Assembly (NCBI GenBank): GCA_900767465.1
Contig: CAAGAW010000028.1
Coordinates: 1 to 64,000 of the forward strand
Origin: Clostridia bacterium
GTDB taxonomy: Bacteria; Bacillota; Clostridia; Christensenellales; Pumilibacteraceae
DNA: 64,000 nt
Direction: 5' to 3'
Under the pieces are notes generated by a model. That model did no database searches. It worked only from the letters and a program-made list of their open reading frames with translations, and was not told where the DNA came from. The position numbers and the translations under genes were made by a program. Below are positions 60,040 through 64,000 of the stretch, piece after piece. Positions within the stretch are counted from its first letter, which is position 1, and each line of letters begins with the position of its first letter.

Positions 60040-63000
60040 TTACTTGCCCGCTTTGATTTTGTAGGTTTCGAGTCTTGCCTTAGCGTCCTCTTCCGCCTTC
60101 GTGAACAACTTCTCGGCGGCTTCGGGGTTAGCCTTGGCAAGCGAGGTGTAACGAACTTCGCCCATAAGGTAATCCTTGTACGAAGCGGTCGGATCCTTGC
60201 TGTCGAGAGTGAAGGGGTTGGTTCCCTCGGGAGCGGCGGGGTTGTAACGGTACAACTGCCAGTAGCCCGCGTCAACCGCCTTCTTGGTTTCGAGCTGACC
60301 CTTGCTCATATCGATACCGTGGTTGATACAGGTAGCGTAAGCGATGATAAGCGACGGTCCGTCGTACGCTTCCGCTTCGGCGATAGCCTTGATAACCTGA
60401 TTCTTGTCCGCGCCCATAGCGACCTGAGCGACGTAAACGTAGCCGTAACTCATAGCCATCATGCCGAGGTCCTTTTTCTTGGTACGCTTTCCGGCAGCCG
60501 CGAATTTAGCGACCGATCCGGTCGGGGTAGCCTTGGAAGCCTGTCCGCCGGTGTTCGAGTAAACTTCGGTATCCATAACGAGGACGTTTACGTTCTCGCC
60601 CGAAGCGAGTACGTGGTCGAGTCCGCCGTAACCGATGTCGTAAGCCCAGCCGTCGCCGCCGAAGATCCAGATCGAGGGTTTGACGAGGCAATCGACGTTG
60701 TCGCGAATGTCTTTAAGTTCGGCTTTCTCGGTGGCAAGAGCCTCTTTAACGAGTTTAGCCGCTTCTTTGGACTTCTTCGCGTCGTCCTTTCCTTCGAGCC
60801 AAGCCGCAAACGCCGCGTTGGTCTTTTCGTTTACGCTGTCGTAAGCCGCGCGGATATCCGCTTCGAGCTTGTTGCGGCGAGCCTTGTAAGCAAGGTTCAT
60901 GCCGTAGCCGAACTCGGCGTTATCCTCGAACAGGCTGTTAGCCCACGCGGGACCGTGACCTTCCGCGTTTTTGGTGTACGGGCAGGTGGGAGCGGAGCCG
61001 CCGTAAATGGACGAGCAACCGGTTGCGTTGGCAACGATCATGCGATCGCCGAACAGTTGGGTAACGAGTTTGACGTAAGGAGTTTCGCCGCAGCCCGCGC
61101 ACGCGCCGGAGAATTCGAACAAGGGCTGCTTGAACTGAATACCCTTGACGCTTTCCGCCTTGAACTTCGCGGTGACGTCTTTGATCGAAACGGTCTCGGA
61201 GAAGTCGTAATTTTCGGCTTCGGCTTTAAGGACAGGTTCGAACGGCATCATTTTAAGAGCCTTTTCCTTGGCGGGGCAAACGTTTGCGCAGCTTCCGCAG
61301 CCGGTACAATCGAGCGGCGAAATCTGGATTCTGTACGAGTAATCCGCAAGTCCGGTAGCGGGTTTAACCGCGAACGTAGCGGGAGCCTTCGCCATTTCCT
61401 CTTTGGTAGCGAGGACGGGACGGATAGCGGCGTGCGGGCAAACCATTACGCATTGACCGCACTGGATACAGTTGTCGGGCATCCAGACGGGAAGAGCGGA
61501 AGCGGTGCCGCGTTTCTCGAAACGGGTCGTGCCGGTCGGAACGTGTCCGTCCGCCTCGAACGCCGAAACGGGAAGTTTGTCGCCCTGCTGAGCGGCAACG
61601 GGTTTGATAAACGACTGGAAGTAAGCGTCGTCCGCGCCCTTAACCATGGGTGCGCCCTCGGTGGTGGTAGCCCACGACTCGGGGTATTTGACTTCCACGA
61701 GGTTGGTGATCGCGTTGTCTACGCAAGCGTAGTTCATGTTAACGACCGCGTCGCCCTTCTTGCCGTAAGCCTTTTTGATCATATACTTCATATATTCCTC
61801 GGCTTTCTCGTAAGGAATAATGTTGGCAAGTTTGAAGAAAGCGGCCTGGCAAACGGTGTTTACGCCCTTTCTTGCGCCGATTTCGGTAACGACTTTAAGC
61901 GCGTCGAGAGTGTAGAATCTGATATGCTTTTTCGCGATCGCGTTTTTCATGGAGGCGGGAAGTTCGTTTTCGAGTTCTTCCTTCGACCAGTTGGTGTTAA
62001 GAAGGAATACGCCGCCGTCTTTAAGATCGGAAACCATATCGTAACGGGTAACGTACGACTGGTTGTGGCAAGCGACGAAGTCCGCCGAGTCGATAAGGTA
62101 GGTGGACTTGATCGGAGTCTTACCGAAACGAAGGTGAGAAATCGTCAGACCGCCCGACTTTTTCGAGTCGTAAGCGAAGTAGCCCTGCGCGTACATATCG
62201 GTATGATCGCCGATGATCTTGATGCTGTTTTTGTTTGCGCCGACGGTACCGTCCGAGCCGAGTCCGTAGAACTTGCAGCTGGTAAGTCCCTCGGGAGCGG
62301 CGTTGATAAAGCGGTTGACGGTAAGCGAAGTTCCGGTAAGGTCGTCGTTGATGCCGACGGTGAAGTGGTTCTTCGGATTTTTCTTTTCAAGGTTCTCGTA
62401 AACCGCGCCGATCATCGACGGGTTAAACTCTTTCGAGCCGAGACCGTATCTGCCGCCAACGACGGTGATACCCGTTCTGCCCTGTTCGGCAAGAGCGGCA
62501 ACGACGTCGAGGTAAAGCGGTTCGCCGAGCGAGCCTGCTTCTTTGGTACGGTCGAGTACGGCGATTTTCTTGACCGAAGCGGGGATAGCGTCCACGAAAT
62601 CCTTGGCGGAGAAGGGACGGTAAAGTCTTACTTTAAGAAGGCCGACTTTCTTGCCTTCCTTTGCGAGGAAGTCTACGGTTTCTTCCGCGGCTTCGCAGCC
62701 CGAGCCCATCATAACGATAATCTCTTCCGCGTCGGGCGCGCCGTAGTACTGATAAATCTCGTACTTTCTGCCGGTAAGTTTGCTTACCTTTTCCATCATC
62801 GTCTTGACGATTCCGGGTACGGCTTCGTAGTACTTGTTGGCGGCTTCGCGGTTCTGGAAGTAAATGTCGCCGTTCTGCGCGGTACCCATCTGAACGGGGT
62901 GTTCGGGGTTAAGCGCGCGCGACTTGAACGCTCTGATGTCGTCCATGTCGACGAGCGGAAGAATCTCGTCGTAATCGATAACGTCGATTTTGCTTACTTC

Positions 63001-63528
63001 GTGGCTGGTGCGGAATCCGTCGAAGAAATGAAGGAACGGAACGCGCGCTTTGAGCGTGGAAAGGTGAGCGACGAGCGCAAGGTCCATAACCTCTTGTACG
63101 GAGTTGGAGGCAAGCATCGCAAAACCGGTCTGACGGCAAGCCATTACGTCGGCGTGATCTCCGAAAATGTTAAGCGCGTGAGCCGCAAGAGCGCGTGCGC
63201 TTACGTGGAATACGGTGGGAAGGAGTTCGCCCGCGATCTTGTACATATTCGGGATCATAAGAAGCAAGCCCTGGCTCGCCGTGTAAGTGGTGGTGAGCGC
63301 GCCCGCTACAAGCGATCCGTGTACCGCGCCCGCTGCGCCGCCCTCGGATTCCATCTCGGCAAGTTTCAGGGTTTGTCCGAACATGTTCTTTCTGCCCTGA
63401 GCCGACCATTCGTCCGCGACCTCTGCCATAGGCGAGGAAGGTGTGATGGGGTAAATGGCCGCTACTTCGCTGAACGCATACGCGATATGCGACGCCGCGG
63501 TATTACCGTCGATTGTCATTTTTTTCAT
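60040..63528 (-). CDS. nifJ: Pyruvate:ferredoxin (flavodoxin) oxidoreductase
   Basis: A 1162-residue single-chain PFOR that oxidises pyruvate to acetyl-CoA and CO2 and reduces ferredoxin. Domain order is normal: N-terminal domain I (AAIYPITPSSPMAE, GGAAGAVHGSLVAGA), the transketolase-like middle, a 2x[4Fe-4S] ferredoxin domain (CIQCGQCVMVCP; CTGCGSCANVCP), then the thiamine-diphosphate domain (CAGCGETPY proximal cluster; GGDGWAYDIGYGGLDHVLASG; DTEVYSNTGGQASKATP). It is the central energy-conserving step of a fermenting anaerobe. GGAGGACAACT precedes the ATG. Confidence 0.97.
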   Translation of the reverse strand: MKKMTIDGNTAASHIAYAFSEVAAIYPITPSSPMAEVADEWSAQGRKNMFGQTLKLAEMESEGGAAGAVHGSLVAGALTTTYTASQGLLLMIPNMYKIAGELLPTVFHVSARALAAHALNIFGDHADVMACRQTGFAMLASNSVQEVMDLALVAHLSTLKARVPFLHFFDGFRTSHEVSKIDVIDYDEILPLVDMDDIRAFKSRALNPEHPVQMGTAQNGDIYFQNREAANKYYEAVPGIVKTMMEKVSKLTGRKYEIYQYYGAPDAEEIIVMMGSGCEAAEETVDFLAKEGKKVGLLKVRLYRPFSAKDFVDAIPASVKKIAVLDRTKEAGSLGEPLYLDVVAALAEQGRTGITVVGGRYGLGSKEFNPSMIGAVYENLEKKNPKNHFTVGINDDLTGTSLTVNRFINAAPEGLTSCKFYGLGSDGTVGANKNSIKIIGDHTDMYAQGYFAYDSKKSGGLTISHLRFGKTPIKSTYLIDSADFVACHNQSYVTRYDMVSDLKDGGVFLLNTNWSKEELENELPASMKNAIAKKHIRFYTLDALKVVTEIGARKGVNTVCQAAFFKLANIIPYEKAEEYMKYMIKKAYGKKGDAVVNMNYACVDNAITNLVEVKYPESWATTTEGAPMVKGADDAYFQSFIKPVAAQQGDKLPVSAFEADGHVPTGTTRFEKRGTASALPVWMPDNCIQCGQCVMVCPHAAIRPVLATKEEMAKAPATFAVKPATGLADYSYRIQISPLDCTGCGSCANVCPAKEKALKMMPFEPVLKAEAENYDFSETVSIKDVTAKFKAESVKGIQFKQPLFEFSGACAGCGETPYVKLVTQLFGDRMIVANATGCSSIYGGSAPTCPYTKNAEGHGPAWANSLFEDNAEFGYGMNLAYKARRNKLEADIRAAYDSVNEKTNAAFAAWLEGKDDAKKSKEAAKLVKEALATEKAELKDIRDNVDCLVKPSIWIFGGDGWAYDIGYGGLDHVLASGENVNVLVMDTEVYSNTGGQASKATPTGSVAKFAAAGKRTKKKDLGMMAMSYGYVYVAQVAMGADKNQVIKAIAEAEAYDGPSLIIAYATCINHGIDMSKGQLETKKAVDAGYWQLYRYNPAAPEGTNPFTLDSKDPTASYKDYLMGEVRYTSLAKANPEAAEKLFTKAEEDAKARLETYKIKAGK

Positions 63529-63610
63529 AGTTGTCCTCCGGATAATAATTTTTTCAACAGTAATCGTACGTGCGTCCGCTGTCTTTCACGGCGCGAAAAT
63601 TCGTTTATCC

Positions 63611-63676
63611 GCTTTCGGACGAAAGCGTTTCGACCCCGACGGATTGCCGGTAAAGATGCGATAACGCTCCGTCGGG
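63611..63676 (-). promoter_or_regulatory. Structured 5' leader of the PFOR gene
   Basis: The roughly 185-nt untranslated leader contains strong hairpins: CCCGACGGA/TCCGTCGGG (63635-63643 with 63668-63676) and GCTTTC/GAAAGC (63611-63616 with 63621-63626). No known riboswitch class was recognised and no T-run follows, so it may be only an mRNA-stability structure. Confidence 0.4.
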
Positions 63677-63721
63677 CGATTTTTGCCCGCGAAAAAAACT
63701 CGCGCACGCGCGTACTAACTT

Positions 63722-63750
63722 ATTATAGACCTTTTAACGGAATTAGTCAA
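63722..63750 (-). promoter_or_regulatory. PFOR promoter
   Basis: On the minus strand TTGACT, a 17-nt spacer and a perfect TATAAT. The predicted transcript start is near 63715. Confidence 0.82.
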
Positions 63751-63837
63751 TTATTTTTCGCCCGTATCGCATATAAAATAACGCGTTACGGCGTTTTATA
63801 CGTTGCGCGCGTTTGTAAACGGTACAATCGTACACCA

Positions 63838-64000
63838 ATAAAGCATTGTCATTGCGAGGAGCGATAGCGACGTGGCAATCTCCCGGAAGGGAAGACTTAC
63901 TTTCGTACACGATAATTCTCAATCATGCGAACACGTACAACGATACGTCATACTGAGCGGAGCGCGAAGCGCGCAGTCGAGACCAAGGCGGGAGCGAAAC
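63838..64000. repeat. Family-A repeat and a further palindromic element at the window edge
   Basis: 63838-63912 is family A (AAGCATTGTCATTGCGAGG...GACGTGGCAATCTCCCGG, then the cgtacacga tail). 63949-63990 is another palindromic element (CGTCATACTGAGCGGAGCGCGAAGCGCGCAGTCGAG) that may continue past the window. No gene is supported from 63751 to the end. Confidence 0.72.

Noticed and set aside
60319..63867. A 1182-codon open frame on the plus strand opposite PFOR
   Set aside because: Same codon-usage effect; no ribosome site or domain, and it runs past the PFOR promoter into repeats.

Overview
The window reads as chromosomal DNA of an uncultured, strictly anaerobic, spore-forming member of the Clostridia (Bacillota), probably from an animal gut. 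Four things point that way. Anaerobic metabolism: pyruvate:ferredoxin oxidoreductase, an NfnAB-type bifurcating transhydrogenase and a hexameric-type glutamate dehydrogenase. Spore genes: spoIIR, sleB, ypeB, a SipL-like LysM protein and a SpoIIQ-like M23 peptidase. Firmicute gene order: obg-nadD-yqeK-rsfS, tsaE-yhbY-tsaB-rimI and veg-ispE. Gram-positive style lipoproteins and MBG-repeat surface proteins. No rRNA, tRNA, prophage, insertion sequence or CRISPR array was found. I cannot name the genus from sequence alone.

Layout. 1-3.6 kb: the end of a large MBG-repeat surface protein, then a cysteine-desulfurase-like gene divergent from a DUF3343 gene. 3.7-16.4 kb: one long co-oriented run of 15 overlapping or abutting genes (nth, nfnA, nfnB, obg, nadD-yqeK fusion, rsfS, PAP2, ribU-tsaE fusion, yhbY, tsaB, rimI, alpha/beta hydrolase, membrane MurF-like ligase, SDR, alkD). 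16.4-19.1 kb: FAD oxidoreductase and a divergent PocR-AraC regulator. 19.5-27.3 kb: rpoB-rpoC. 27.3-33.2 kb: a decayed gene remnant, a metallophosphoesterase lipoprotein, adenine deaminase, a small membrane protein and an M23 peptidase. 33.7-41.4 kb: two complete polar amino-acid ABC importers, the first behind a lysine riboswitch, then yerC and veg. 41.9-47 kb: sipL, ispE, spoIIR, sleB, ypeB. 47.5-51.4 kb: a thioredoxin-reductase-like flavoprotein, zinc ribbon, nitroreductase, esterase and gdhA. 51.6-57.2 kb: uvrB, uvrA, a tandem repeat and a GIY-YIG nuclease. 57.2-64 kb: a membrane protein with 16-residue repeats, a PTS IIC-type permease, a structured RNA (6S candidate) and PFOR.

Main discovery. 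The substrate-binding lipoproteins of BOTH ABC importers are circularly permuted compared with the normal family order, and they are cut at two different points. In the first, lobe 2 and the family C-terminus precede the usual N-terminal lobe. In the second, only the last roughly 50 residues of the family have moved in front. Each keeps its signal peptide and lipobox cysteine and contains all the parts of a normal binding protein. I know of no description of this; it may be a lineage-specific way of re-anchoring solute-binding proteins.

Other notable themes: four families of short interspersed palindromic repeats fill nearly every long intergenic gap; one has expanded into a 4 x 76-bp tandem array directly upstream of a GIY-YIG nuclease; several genes have a consensus promoter so close to the start codon that the mRNA should be leaderless; and the ispE terminator hairpin contains the ribosome-binding site of spoIIR.
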